Shown: positions 53,102 through 62,509 of the stretch, one piece after another
Numbering within the stretch: position 1 is the first letter of the stretch
How the letters are laid out: every line of letters starts with the position of its first letter
From: Lachnoclostridium sp. An14
GTDB lineage: Bacteria; Bacillota; Clostridia; Lachnospirales; Lachnospiraceae
NCBI RefSeq assembly: GCF_002160755.1
Contig: NZ_NFLE01000016.1
Coordinates: 1-64,000 of the forward strand
DNA: 64,000 bases
Direction: 5' to 3'
Notes under the pieces: generated by a model
What the model saw: the letters and a program-made list of their open reading frames with translations, nothing else
The model's database searches: none
Told to the model about the DNA's origin: nothing
Made by a program: the position numbers and the translations under genes

Positions 53102-56100
53102 ATGGATCAGAAGAATCTTCTGACCCAGGCGTTGGGTTTTATACGGGATCAGCGGCGGTATCGCTGGTGGCTGAGGATTGTGACCGGTATGGCGGCGGCG
53201 GTGGTTTTTGTGACCACCTATCTGCTGATTTTGCCGGCGATTACGATGGAACACAGCATTCTGGAAATCACGGCCACCCCTTCGGAAATCGCTTTGGGCA
53301 GAACGATCTACACAGAAGTCTTCGCGGAGGCGGAGGACGACAGGGAAGAAACGGTGTTTGTGCTCATTGCGGACGGGGATAACGCCGGGTTGGATGAAAA
53401 CCGGATAGACTTTGAGAATGACGCGGCTTTTATTAAGGATGAGACGGGACAGAAAATAAAGCTGTTCCGGGAATATGAGGGGGACGGAACGGTCCAGTAC
53501 TGGTTTACGCTGGAGCGTGGACAGTCGGTCCGGTTTGAGCTCCCCTGGATCAACGGTGTGGACCGCTACCGCGACGATTGGATTCGGGAGGAGGTATTGG
53601 AGGTGCCCGATCCCGTGCAGACACCGTCGGAGCTGTATGCGCCGGAGAGCGGCCGTACCCCAGAAAACGGCCCTTCCGCCGAAACCTCTCCCGGGGTGGA
53701 TCCGGAAACGTCTTCTGATCCCGTGGCCACCGGCAGCGATCTGGCTGCCGTGCCGGTGAAGGAAAACGGAATCCGGCGGGAAATCCGGGTTTCCGCGGAA
53801 AATGCCGGGGATGAGAAGTTTTTCCTGTCCTGGCATCAGGTTCCCTCCGTAGCCCGTTCCTATGGGACGGCCACCCCTTCTGATATGGACGAGGAGGAGC
53901 TGGAACTGGACGAGCCTGTGGAGCTGATACTGGATCAGCCGGGAGATGTGGAAGAAGAAGGATTTCTGGTGATCACCTTCGGCAGCGGCGGGACTTTGAA
54001 GGAGGCGAAACGGCGGGCAGAGGACACGGTGGAGCTGTCCTGGCTGGAGGAACTGCCCTTTGAGATCCCGGAAAACGCCACCAGCTGGGCGACGGTGGAG
54101 AAGGAGGATTTCCTTTCCGAGGATTTTGGTGTCATGAATATGGCCCTGTTCGAGGAGGAAATCGCTGGGCTGGCGGATAATGAGAACAGCCATGATTTTA
54201 CAGACAACATTACCAGTGTGACGGTGTCAAAGCTGGAGAATGGCCAGTGGGTGCCCGGGACGGAGTTTACAGATGGGGACTCTGTGCGGGTGGAGATTAA
54301 CTATACGATCCCGGCCAATACGGTGGGAGCGGCCAATCAGACGATTCATTATCAGCTTCCGGATGGCATCCGGCTTTCTCGGGAGGAGTCCGGCACGGTG
54401 TACGACGGTCAGACTCCGGTGGGAGCTTATGTCATCGGGACGGATGGTATGATTACCATTACTTTCAATAACACTTTTGCGGACGATAAGCCCTTTAATG
54501 GTATGATCCGCTTTGAGGGCACGCTGTCTGCTGATTCAGGGGGAGGTGAACAGGAGATCGAGTTTGGCGGGAGCGGCGGAACCATCACGGTAAAGCCCAA
54601 CGCCTCGCCCACGGATATTCGTGTGGAGAAGGAGGGCTCCTACAATAAGGAGGATGGGAAACTGCACTATACCGTCACGGTCTCTACGACAAAAGGGACG
54701 GAAGATACTGTGACCATCAGTGATAGTTTTGGCACTGGAGATACCAGCGCTGCTTATGATAAGGACAGTTTCCAGATTGTCAAGGTGAAGGCGGACGGCA
54801 CGCAGGAAACGGTCAGCGGCTATACCCCGGAATTTGGTACAGCCTGGACAGGCGGCCCGGAGAAATTTACCATCGAAAATCTGCCGAAACTGGAGGCTGG
54901 GGAAAAGTATGTGGTGACCTACACTGCCACACCGGAGGAATCCAGCGACAGCAGCGGCTCCTCCAGTGTGAACAACAATGCCACCGGCACCAGCGGCGGC
55001 GATAACAACAGCAGTGGGGTCACTGTGACCATCTCCCAGCAGATGATTCAGAAATGGGGCAGCTACAACAGTGGGACTGGGAAGATTCAGTGGACCATCA
55101 AGCTGAACCAGGATATGCAGGATATTAGCGGCTATGTTCTGAAGGACACTATGACCATCGGCGGCGAAACCGTCAGCATCCCGGCAGGCACGGTGATCAC
55201 TATGACCGGGTCGAACGGGAGCAGCCAGACCATCACTTTACCATATACGTTCCCGGCGGGCTCCAGCGACAGCTACACCATCACCTATGAGACCGACGCG
55301 CCCCAGGGTGAGCCGGGCCAGTCCTGGACGGTGTCCAACAAGGCGGAGCTGGAGGGGGGTAATGACCATTATGAGGCTGGCGGAAACGTTAGTGGCCAGA
55401 CCCAGGGATACAACGTAGGAAAGAGTTTCGATGGCATAGATCAGAACGAATCTACGGACGAGGTGGGGACTTACAAGTGGGTGTCCCGCATCACGGTGCC
55501 AAAAACGGGAGTAGATCTGGATAAGCTGATCTACACGGACACCCTGATTGACGCAACCGTGAATGGTGAAACGGTGGCAGGCAGTCACTACATCACCGCC
55601 GCCCTGCTGGGCCAGATGACCGTCACGGTCAACGGCACGGCGCTGGAGCGGGGGACGGACTATCAGATCTGCGACGCCCAGGGCAATGTCATCGCTGATT
55701 TTACAAGCCAGACCCATCTCACCGGTTTCCAGGTGAAATTCCTGGATGCGGCCAAGGAGAAAGTCACCGGCCAGATCATTGAGCTGCGGTATCAGACCCA
55801 GGTGGATTATAACAAACTGACCGGCGACGGGCCATATACCATCGCCAACAAGGGGAGTATCCCTGGTCATGATAGTGAGAGCAGTACCGGCTACACGCCG
55901 CCTAAAAAGCTGGAAAAGCAGGCCAGCATCACAGGAGATGGGGGGAGCAGTTACACCGGCGATTCTATCACTATTGATTACGAGGAATCCGGCGGAGTGA
56001 TCCACTACCGCTTGCTGCTCCATACTGACGCGAGCACTCAGGGTGACATCACCTTGACCGACCTGCTCCCCAAGGGGGCTACGCTGGTGGAAGACTCGGT

Positions 56101-58087
56101 GAAAATGGCTTTCTATGTACATGACTGGTATGAATATGATGGGAATGGTTCATATAAAGCCTCGGAACATATCCACGCCGTAGTGGGTGCAACCAACTCC
56201 GACGGAACCACTCCGGTAACCTTCACCATCGACGACGGCTACAACGGAAATGGGGAGTACCATGTCCTGGCAGTGTACTACGATCTTTCCATCAAGGACG
56301 ACCCCCTCTGGACGGAAAATCCTGGTTTAGGGAGCCATCTTTACCGGAATGAGGTGACATGGGGCAGTGAGAGCGACGAGACGGATGTCACGGTGGATCG
56401 GGAAGTGCCGGACATCAAAAAAACCGGCGAACAGCTCCCGCAGTACGATGCTAACGGGGATCCCATACAGGACAAAGACGGAAATCCGCTTTTGTCCAAT
56501 ACAATCCGCTATTCGGTGGTCATCAATGCCGGCGCAAAGGATCTGGTGCCGGGCAAAGATTTTATTACCATGTGGGATCAGTTGGATGTGGGGTCAGCGG
56601 CCGGAGCCGAATTTCGGCCGGGCAGTGTCAAACTGTACCACTACGATTCAAAGGCGGAAAATCTTTGCGGAACTGCACTGGATTCCAGCCTGTACAGCTA
56701 TACCTATGACGAGACGGAGTATAAGCTGACTTTCACTTTGCCGGATGAAACGGCCTGTGTGCTGGTCTATGAATACGTGATTGACCGGGGAAACGCCGCA
56801 GGAGATTTGACGATTAAAAATGAGGCACACCTCACGGGCGGAACCGGCTCCGGAGGCAGTAACGAGGTGATCTTGGAGGACACCTCCTCCAGCGCGACTG
56901 CCACCAAAAAAGAGCTGACCATCTATAAAGTGGACGCCACCAATTACGGCAAGCTGCTGCCGGGGGCGGTGTTTAAGCTGGAGGTTTACCAAAATGGTCA
57001 GTGGAAAACGCTGTTGGATGACCTTACTTCGGATGAAAATGGTCAGTTTGTGTTAAGTTACACACAAGATGAGGAGTATAGTAACTGGAATTTTAAGGAG
57101 AACACGCTGTATTGTTTGACGGAGATAGAAGCACCTTCTGGATATAATTCCGATGATACGGAGCCATATTATTTTGTATGGCTAGAAAATGGTAAAACGA
57201 TAGATACTGTAAAAGATGAACTGAAAAACAGCGGCGCACTGAACGGCGTTGATTCGGAAAAAGTGAAATTCCTAACCACTTCCGGCGCAATCTATGTGCA
57301 AAATCAGCCCACAGAGCTGACAGTGAAAAAGCTGTGGAAGGATGACTCTGGTATGACGATACCGCCGGGGGCGGATCATGTGGATGTGACGTTGTATCAG
57401 CAGGCGGTGGATAGTAATGCGAAAACGGTGACGGTAAATTCTACCGGGCATTTATCCTGGTCACAAACACATACGGAAACAGTGAAAGTGGCGGAAGGCA
57501 GTAACTTGACAATTCAAATTACTGGTGTTTATAAGGATAGCTTGGATATTCAGGTGGGAAATGGAGAGAAAGTTTCTGTTCCTACCGGTAGTGGACAAGT
57601 TTGGACATATACTATTGATGGAATTACGGATAATACAGTGGTAGAAATTAGTCCAACAGACCAAAATGAAGGAAATCGTTTTGATAAGATCAGCTTTTCC
57701 GGCTATACCGAGCCTTATCGTGTTCCCATAGGGGAAGCTGTGGTTTATGAGACAGTCACGCTCAATAGAGAGGGAAATTGGTCTCACACATGGGACGATC
57801 TGCCCAAACAAAATGCTCAAAAACAAACTGTTTACTATTATGTAGAAGAAACCACTATCCCTGGCTTTGAAGTAATCTACTCTTCCTACAACAGCGGCGG
57901 AATCCAGACCGGTGAGTTGGTAATTATCAACCGTGCCAATGGGTTCTTCCTGCCGGAGACCGGCGGGCCTGGTGTGTTCTTATTTACCATGGGCGGCTTT
58001 GCGCTGATGGCGCTGGCGGGCCTGATGTATATGATTTTGCGCAGAAAGGGGGGGGGAGGTTCCCTGATACGCGCAAATAACATATAA
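53102..58087 (+). CDS. Large LPETG-anchored pilus adhesin/tip protein
   Basis: The 1661-residue surface protein has an N-terminal signal-anchor (about residues 22-45, IVTGMAAAVVFVTTYLLILPAI), an acidic Pro/Glu-rich region (about 150-350), several repeated beta-sandwich modules of the SpaA/Cna type, and C-terminal Cna-B-like units with an E-box-like LTEIEAPSGYN and VEETTIPGF. The sorting signal FLPETGGPG is followed by a hydrophobic stretch and RRKG. Size and position (first of three pilins) suggest the tip adhesin. Its 3' part (about 57040-57900) is more AT-rich and has an insert in the last Cna-B unit. GAAGGAGGATC precedes the ATG. Confidence 0.88.
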   Translation: MDQKNLLTQALGFIRDQRRYRWWLRIVTGMAAAVVFVTTYLLILPAITMEHSILEITATPSEIALGRTIYTEVFAEAEDDREETVFVLIADGDNAGLDENRIDFENDAAFIKDETGQKIKLFREYEGDGTVQYWFTLERGQSVRFELPWINGVDRYRDDWIREEVLEVPDPVQTPSELYAPESGRTPENGPSAETSPGVDPETSSDPVATGSDLAAVPVKENGIRREIRVSAENAGDEKFFLSWHQVPSVARSYGTATPSDMDEEELELDEPVELILDQPGDVEEEGFLVITFGSGGTLKEAKRRAEDTVELSWLEELPFEIPENATSWATVEKEDFLSEDFGVMNMALFEEEIAGLADNENSHDFTDNITSVTVSKLENGQWVPGTEFTDGDSVRVEINYTIPANTVGAANQTIHYQLPDGIRLSREESGTVYDGQTPVGAYVIGTDGMITITFNNTFADDKPFNGMIRFEGTLSADSGGGEQEIEFGGSGGTITVKPNASPTDIRVEKEGSYNKEDGKLHYTVTVSTTKGTEDTVTISDSFGTGDTSAAYDKDSFQIVKVKADGTQETVSGYTPEFGTAWTGGPEKFTIENLPKLEAGEKYVVTYTATPEESSDSSGSSSVNNNATGTSGGDNNSSGVTVTISQQMIQKWGSYNSGTGKIQWTIKLNQDMQDISGYVLKDTMTIGGETVSIPAGTVITMTGSNGSSQTITLPYTFPAGSSDSYTITYETDAPQGEPGQSWTVSNKAELEGGNDHYEAGGNVSGQTQGYNVGKSFDGIDQNESTDEVGTYKWVSRITVPKTGVDLDKLIYTDTLIDATVNGETVAGSHYITAALLGQMTVTVNGTALERGTDYQICDAQGNVIADFTSQTHLTGFQVKFLDAAKEKVTGQIIELRYQTQVDYNKLTGDGPYTIANKGSIPGHDSESSTGYTPPKKLEKQASITGDGGSSYTGDSITIDYEESGGVIHYRLLLHTDASTQGDITLTDLLPKGATLVEDSVKMAFYVHDWYEYDGNGSYKASEHIHAVVGATNSDGTTPVTFTIDDGYNGNGEYHVLAVYYDLSIKDDPLWTENPGLGSHLYRNEVTWGSESDETDVTVDREVPDIKKTGEQLPQYDANGDPIQDKDGNPLLSNTIRYSVVINAGAKDLVPGKDFITMWDQLDVGSAAGAEFRPGSVKLYHYDSKAENLCGTALDSSLYSYTYDETEYKLTFTLPDETACVLVYEYVIDRGNAAGDLTIKNEAHLTGGTGSGGSNEVILEDTSSSATATKKELTIYKVDATNYGKLLPGAVFKLEVYQNGQWKTLLDDLTSDENGQFVLSYTQDEEYSNWNFKENTLYCLTEIEAPSGYNSDDTEPYYFVWLENGKTIDTVKDELKNSGALNGVDSEKVKFLTTSGAIYVQNQPTELTVKKLWKDDSGMTIPPGADHVDVTLYQQAVDSNAKTVTVNSTGHLSWSQTHTETVKVAEGSNLTIQITGVYKDSLDIQVGNGEKVSVPTGSGQVWTYTIDGITDNTVVEISPTDQNEGNRFDKISFSGYTEPYRVPIGEAVVYETVTLNREGNWSHTWDDLPKQNAQKQTVYYYVEETTIPGFEVIYSSYNSGGIQTGELVIINRANGFFLPETGGPGVFLFTMGGFALMALAGLMYMILRRKGGGGSLIRANNI

Positions 58088-58121
58088 ATATCTATTTTAA
58101 CAAATAAAAAGGAAAGGAAGT

Positions 58122-59621
58122 ATGAAACCAATGAAAGCAATGAAAAAAATCTGGGCTGTGATGCTCTCACTCGTCATGGCCATGGTGATGGTTGTTCCGG
58201 CGTTTGCGGCGGAGACTAAATATACCATCACTGCTCCCAGCAATGACCACACCTATGAAGTTTACCAGATCTTTACCGGAGATTACTCCAGTAGCGGTAC
58301 AGATGACAATGTAAAGGTAACTCTGTCTAATGTCAAGTGGGGTAAGAATGGTACAGGTACGGAAGGCGAGGCTGTCTCTGCGGAGATTATTACAGAGTTG
58401 ACCGGTACTACCGGCACCGATACAGCAAAGCTGGAGGTCATTTCCAAATATGTCGACCTGGAAAGCGATGAGTTCGGTACGGTCACGAATGGCACTCCTT
58501 TGCAGGTGCCCGGCGGCTACTACCTGATCAAAGATGTGGACGGCGCGCTGGACGGCGATGAGAATGAGTCTTATACTCTCTACGTTGTGGAGGTCGTGGG
58601 CGATGTGACTATCTCTCCGAAAGCTGCTGTTCCGGAATTTAACAAGAAAGTCCAGGATATTAATGACACGACGGACACAGATGTTTCTGATTGGCAGGAT
58701 TCTGCTGACTGGGATATTGGCGATAAAGTGCCGTTTAAACTTACGGGTACTGTTGCGTCTAATTACGATAATTATAAGGCTTACCAGTTTATCTTCCACG
58801 ATATGGAGAGTGATGGCCTGACCTTTGATGAGGAATCTGTAGTAGTTAAGGTAGATGGAGAGGTAATATCAACGGGTTACGAGATTGTTACTGAGGGCCT
58901 GGAAGATGGCTGTACCTTTGAGGTACGGTTTGACGATCTGAAAGATATTGAGTCCGTTCATGCCGGTTCCGTCATCACGGTAGAATATGAATCCGAGCTG
59001 AACAGCAACGCCGTTATCGGCTCCCAAGGTAACCCCAATACCGCACATTTAGAGTTCTCCAATAACCCCAACGACGAACAGGGCGGAGAAACCGGTGAGA
59101 CCCCGGATGATACCGTTATCGTATTTACATACAAAACGATCATCAACAAGGTAGACGGCGAGGAGAAACCCCTGACCGGAGCAGCCTTCAAGTTGGAAAA
59201 GAAACAGGAAGATGGCAGTTATGAACTGGTGAAAGAATTTACTGTGGAAGATGATAAGACCAGTTTTGAATTTACAGGCCTGGATGATGGTACTTATAAA
59301 CTGACCGAGACTGTGACTCCTAGCGGCTACAACACCATCGACCCCATCGAGTTCACCATTACAGCAGAGCATGATATTCTTTCCGACAATCCCACTCTGA
59401 CCTCTCTGAACGGCAATGCCACCACCGGCGAGATCGAGTTTACTTCTAGCACCAGTGAAGGTTCCCTGAGCGCCGACGTTGTCAACCAGTCCGGCGCCAC
59501 CCTTCCGGAGACCGGCGGCATGGGTACCACCATTTTCTACCTTTTAGGCGGTATCCTGGTAGTTGGAGCTGGCATCCTGCTGATCACCAGAAGGCGTATG
59601 AGCATGATGGAGGACAAGTAA
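58122..59621 (+). CDS. Major (backbone) pilin, LPETG-anchored
   Basis: The 499-residue protein has a Sec signal peptide (about 1-29, ending VPAFAAE), an N-terminal D1 domain, a pilin-motif-like stretch with the conserved lysine (VTISPKAAVPEFNKKV, near 165-180), a fimbrial isopeptide domain, and a C-terminal Cna-B-like domain with E-box YKLTETVTPSGYN. The sorting signal is LPETGGMG, followed by a hydrophobic helix and RRRMSMMEDK. Length and pilin motif identify it as the polymerising subunit joined by the class C sortase that follows. RBS: AAAGGAAGG. Codon use is plain and expression is presumably high. Confidence 0.9.
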   Translation: MKPMKAMKKIWAVMLSLVMAMVMVVPAFAAETKYTITAPSNDHTYEVYQIFTGDYSSSGTDDNVKVTLSNVKWGKNGTGTEGEAVSAEIITELTGTTGTDTAKLEVISKYVDLESDEFGTVTNGTPLQVPGGYYLIKDVDGALDGDENESYTLYVVEVVGDVTISPKAAVPEFNKKVQDINDTTDTDVSDWQDSADWDIGDKVPFKLTGTVASNYDNYKAYQFIFHDMESDGLTFDEESVVVKVDGEVISTGYEIVTEGLEDGCTFEVRFDDLKDIESVHAGSVITVEYESELNSNAVIGSQGNPNTAHLEFSNNPNDEQGGETGETPDDTVIVFTYKTIINKVDGEEKPLTGAAFKLEKKQEDGSYELVKEFTVEDDKTSFEFTGLDDGTYKLTETVTPSGYNTIDPIEFTITAEHDILSDNPTLTSLNGNATTGEIEFTSSTSEGSLSADVVNQSGATLPETGGMGTTIFYLLGGILVVGAGILLITRRRMSMMEDK

Positions 59622-59704
59622 TCTCTATTTGAACCATTTTTTAGCATCTGCTGCAGGCGGGGAGGCACAGTCCTCCCCGGCTACAGCGGTAAGGAGAGCT
59701 TTAT

Positions 59705-60580
59705 ATGAAACGAAATGGAACGACCATATTGCTGACCCTTGTTTTTCTCATAGGGCTGTCCTTGCTGCTGTACCCCACAGCCAGCGACTATTGGAACTCG
59801 CTCCATCAGTCCCGGGCCATTGCCAGCTACGCAGAGGCGGTGGCGGAGCTGGATGATATTTCCTATGAACACTACTGGTCGGACGCACAGGCGTACAATG
59901 CCAATCTGTCCAACCGGAAACAGCGCTACCAGCCTACGGAGGAAGAACACGCGCTGTACGAGAGCCTGTTAAATATTTCCGGAAACGGCATTATGGGCTA
60001 TATCGAGATCCCGTCCATCGGGGTATCTCTGCCCGTTTATCACGGTGTGGAGGATACGGTGCTGCAGATCGCCATCGGCCATATTGAAGGGACGTCCCTT
60101 CCTGTGGGCGGTTCCGGCACCCACTGCGTGGTTTCCGGGCATCGGGGACTGCCGTCTGCCAAGCTGTTTACCGATCTGGACAAGCTGGCGGAGGGAGACA
60201 CCTTCCTCCTGCGGGTGCTGGATGAGGTGCTGACCTACGAAGTGGATCAGATTCACATTGTGGAGCCCCAGGAGGTAGATTTGCTGGACATTGAGGACGG
60301 GCAGGATCTGTGCACTTTGGTCACCTGCACCCCTTACGGCATCAATTCTCACCGCCTCCTGGTGCGGGGGCATCGGATTGAAAGCCAGGCGGAGGTTTCC
60401 GGCATCCGGGTTACGGCGGACGCCATGCAGATTGAGCCGATTTTAGTCGCCCCGGCGGTGGCGGCTCCCATGCTGTTTCTTTTGCTGCTCTGGCTGCTGT
60501 TCAGCGGCTCAAAGGGCAGAAAAAAGAAAAAGAGAAAAATAGAGGACAAAAAAGAAAGGAATGAGGAGAAATGCTTGTAA
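59705..60580 (+). CDS. srtC: Class C pilus sortase
   Basis: The 291-residue sortase has an N-terminal TM segment (about 8-24), catalytic His in CVVSGHRGLPS (about His146), Cys in LCTLVTCTPYGINSHRLLVRGHR (about Cys209) with the downstream Arg, and a C-terminal TM segment with a basic tail (KGRKKKKRK). The C-terminal membrane anchor and CTPYGINSHR motif are typical of class C pilin polymerases. It links backbone pilin subunits through LPETG to the pilin-motif lysine. It overlaps the next gene by 10 bp. Confidence 0.93.
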   Translation: MKRNGTTILLTLVFLIGLSLLLYPTASDYWNSLHQSRAIASYAEAVAELDDISYEHYWSDAQAYNANLSNRKQRYQPTEEEHALYESLLNISGNGIMGYIEIPSIGVSLPVYHGVEDTVLQIAIGHIEGTSLPVGGSGTHCVVSGHRGLPSAKLFTDLDKLAEGDTFLLRVLDEVLTYEVDQIHIVEPQEVDLLDIEDGQDLCTLVTCTPYGINSHRLLVRGHRIESQAEVSGIRVTADAMQIEPILVAPAVAAPMLFLLLLWLLFSGSKGRKKKKRKIEDKKERNEEKCL

Positions 60581-61611
60581 ACATACAAAAATACCGGAAA
60601 GGGCTGGCCGTGTTCGCGGCGGCGCTGCTCCTGTTTCTTCCCTGCTTTCAGGGAATGGCCCAGGGGGCGGAAACCATGGATCCCAGCCGGGAAACCTCCC
60701 TGACCGTATACTTTGGCCACGAGGGGACGGGATTTTCCGGGGTGGAATTTCAGCTTTACCGGGTGGCGGAGATGTCTGAGACCGGAGCCTTTTCCCTGAC
60801 GGGGAGTTTCGCCGCTTATCCCGTTTCCCTGAAAGGGCTGGACAGCTCCGGCTGGAGAGCGCTGGCCCAGACTCTGGACGCGTACATCGCCCGGGACGGC
60901 CTCTCTCCGGAGCGGACAGCGGTGACAGGCGGGGACGGTCTGGCGTCCTTTTCCGGGCTGTCCACAGGGCTTTACCTGGTGACGGGAAACGGATATGAGC
61001 AGGGGCGCTATACCTACACGCCGGAATCCTTCCTCGTCAGCCTGCCCGGCCTTAGCCCGGAGGGAGAATGGAGCTATACCCAGGCGGTTGCCGGAAAGTA
61101 CGGCAGCACCTACGATCCGCCGGGAGGCAGCGGCGGCGGGGACGACGGCGGCACCGTAAGCCGGAAGGTCCTCAAGGCCTGGAGAGGGGACGAAGGGGAA
61201 AGCCGTCCGGAGGAGATCACCGTCCAGCTGCTGAGGGACGGGGACGTGTACGATACAGTGACCTTAAATCAGGAGAACAACTGGCGGCATACCTGGACCG
61301 ATCTGGAGAAGGGCGGCCGCTGGCAGGTGGCGGAGGAGGAAACGCCGGAAGACTACACCGTTTCCGTTTCCCAGGAGGGGATTACCTTTGTGATGACCAA
61401 TACCTACGGTCCGTCCACGGACATCCCGGAGGAGCCGGTGCCGGGAGGCGGCCTGCCGCCGGTGGAGTACATCCAGGAGGAATTGGTGCCCATGGCAATG
61501 CTGCCGCAGACCGGAGTGCTGTGGTGGCCGGTGCCGTTTTTGGCCTGCGGAGGCCTGTTCCTGTTTCTGATCGGCTGGGGAAGGGGACGCCATGAAGAAT
61601 CCGAGAGGTAA
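60571..61611 (+). CDS. Minor/basal pilin with LPQTG sorting signal
   Basis: The 346-residue protein has a signal peptide (about 1-32, ending AQGAE), an N-terminal pilin-like domain (SLTVYFGHEGTGFSGVEFQLYRV), a Gly-rich hinge (PPGGSGGGDDGG), a Cna-B domain (VLKAWRGDEGESRPEEITVQLLRDG to VAEEETPEDYTVSV), and a Pro-rich stalk. The sorting signal is LPQTGVLWW, a hydrophobic segment and RGRHEESER. LPQTG instead of LPETG, and its order next to the second sortase, suggest it is the base subunit anchored to the wall by that sortase. Confidence 0.85.
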   Translation: MLVNIQKYRKGLAVFAAALLLFLPCFQGMAQGAETMDPSRETSLTVYFGHEGTGFSGVEFQLYRVAEMSETGAFSLTGSFAAYPVSLKGLDSSGWRALAQTLDAYIARDGLSPERTAVTGGDGLASFSGLSTGLYLVTGNGYEQGRYTYTPESFLVSLPGLSPEGEWSYTQAVAGKYGSTYDPPGGSGGGDDGGTVSRKVLKAWRGDEGESRPEEITVQLLRDGDVYDTVTLNQENNWRHTWTDLEKGGRWQVAEEETPEDYTVSVSQEGITFVMTNTYGPSTDIPEEPVPGGGLPPVEYIQEELVPMAMLPQTGVLWWPVPFLACGGLFLFLIGWGRGRHEESER

Positions 61612-62227
61612 GAGACGGCCGGGCGCGTATCTGAGAGCCGCGGGGCTGCTGCTGATGGCGGCGGCCCTTCTTTTGACGGGATATAACCTGTGGGATGACC
61701 GGAGGGCGGAAGGGAGCACCAGCCAGGTATTGGAAGAACTGGACAGCCTGACGGGTTCTGAGGAATGGCGGGAAGTGCTGGCCGGGCCGGGGGAGGAGGA
61801 GATTCCGGACTACCTTCTGGATCCGGAGATGGAAATGCCCACGGTGGAGGTGGAGGGAAACGAGTACATCGGCACGCTGGAAATCCCCTCCTTAGGCCTT
61901 TCCCTGCCGGTGATGAGCCAGTGGAGCTATCCCAGGCTGAGGATAGCCCCCTGCCGCTACCGGGGAACGGCCTACCGGGGAAATCTGGTGATCGCCGCCC
62001 ACAATTACCGCGCTCATTTCGGACGGCTCGGGGAGCTGCCGGCGGGAGCGCGGGTGAGGTTTACGGACGTGGACGGAAATGTATTTTCCTACGAGGTGGC
62101 GGAAACCCAGGTTCTGGCTCCCACGGACATCCGGGAGATGGAGGCGGGAGACTGGGCGCTGACGCTGTTTACCTGCACCCTGGGAGGCCAGTCCCGGGTG
62201 ACGGTGCGGTGTGACTGGGCGGAATAG
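61592..62227 (+). CDS. Second sortase, probable anchoring enzyme
   Basis: The 211-residue sortase has an N-terminal TM segment (about 16-33), catalytic His in LVIAAHNYRAHFG (about His136) and Cys in LTLFTCTLGGQSRVTVRC (about Cys195, with Arg in SRVTVR). It has no C-terminal membrane segment and a shorter length than the class C enzyme upstream. The AAHNYRAHF and FTCTLGG motifs set it apart from class C. It overlaps the LPQTG pilin gene by 20 bp and probably attaches that subunit to the cell wall; the exact class is uncertain. Confidence 0.87.
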   Translation: MKNPRGKRRPGAYLRAAGLLLMAAALLLTGYNLWDDRRAEGSTSQVLEELDSLTGSEEWREVLAGPGEEEIPDYLLDPEMEMPTVEVEGNEYIGTLEIPSLGLSLPVMSQWSYPRLRIAPCRYRGTAYRGNLVIAAHNYRAHFGRLGELPAGARVRFTDVDGNVFSYEVAETQVLAPTDIREMEAGDWALTLFTCTLGGQSRVTVRCDWAE

Positions 62228-62265
62228 GCAGAAATAGGGGCCGGGAGAGGATGACAGAGGATGAC

Positions 62266-62301
62266 AAAGGCGCGGATGGCAGGAATGCGGTCCGCGCCTT
62301 T
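62266..62301 (+). terminator. Terminator of the pilus operon
   Basis: AAAGGCGCGGA (62266-62276) pairs perfectly with TCCGCGCCTTT (62291-62301). The following T-tract is interrupted. Confidence 0.7.
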
Positions 62302-62509
62302 GGTGATTCCTTTCTAATTTCCGGCTAAAATCATGAGAATCCGGCAAACTAAAAAGAGAGCATGGGACGGCAAAGCGGGAACCGGCGTGTTTTTCGTCCA
62401 GAGAACCGTGTTCCGCCCTCGGGAAAACCGTGAGAAAAGAGTTGTGCGCGCCGCCGCGCTATGATAATATAATAACGATGTGATTAAGTCATACCTTATA
62501 GGAGGAACA

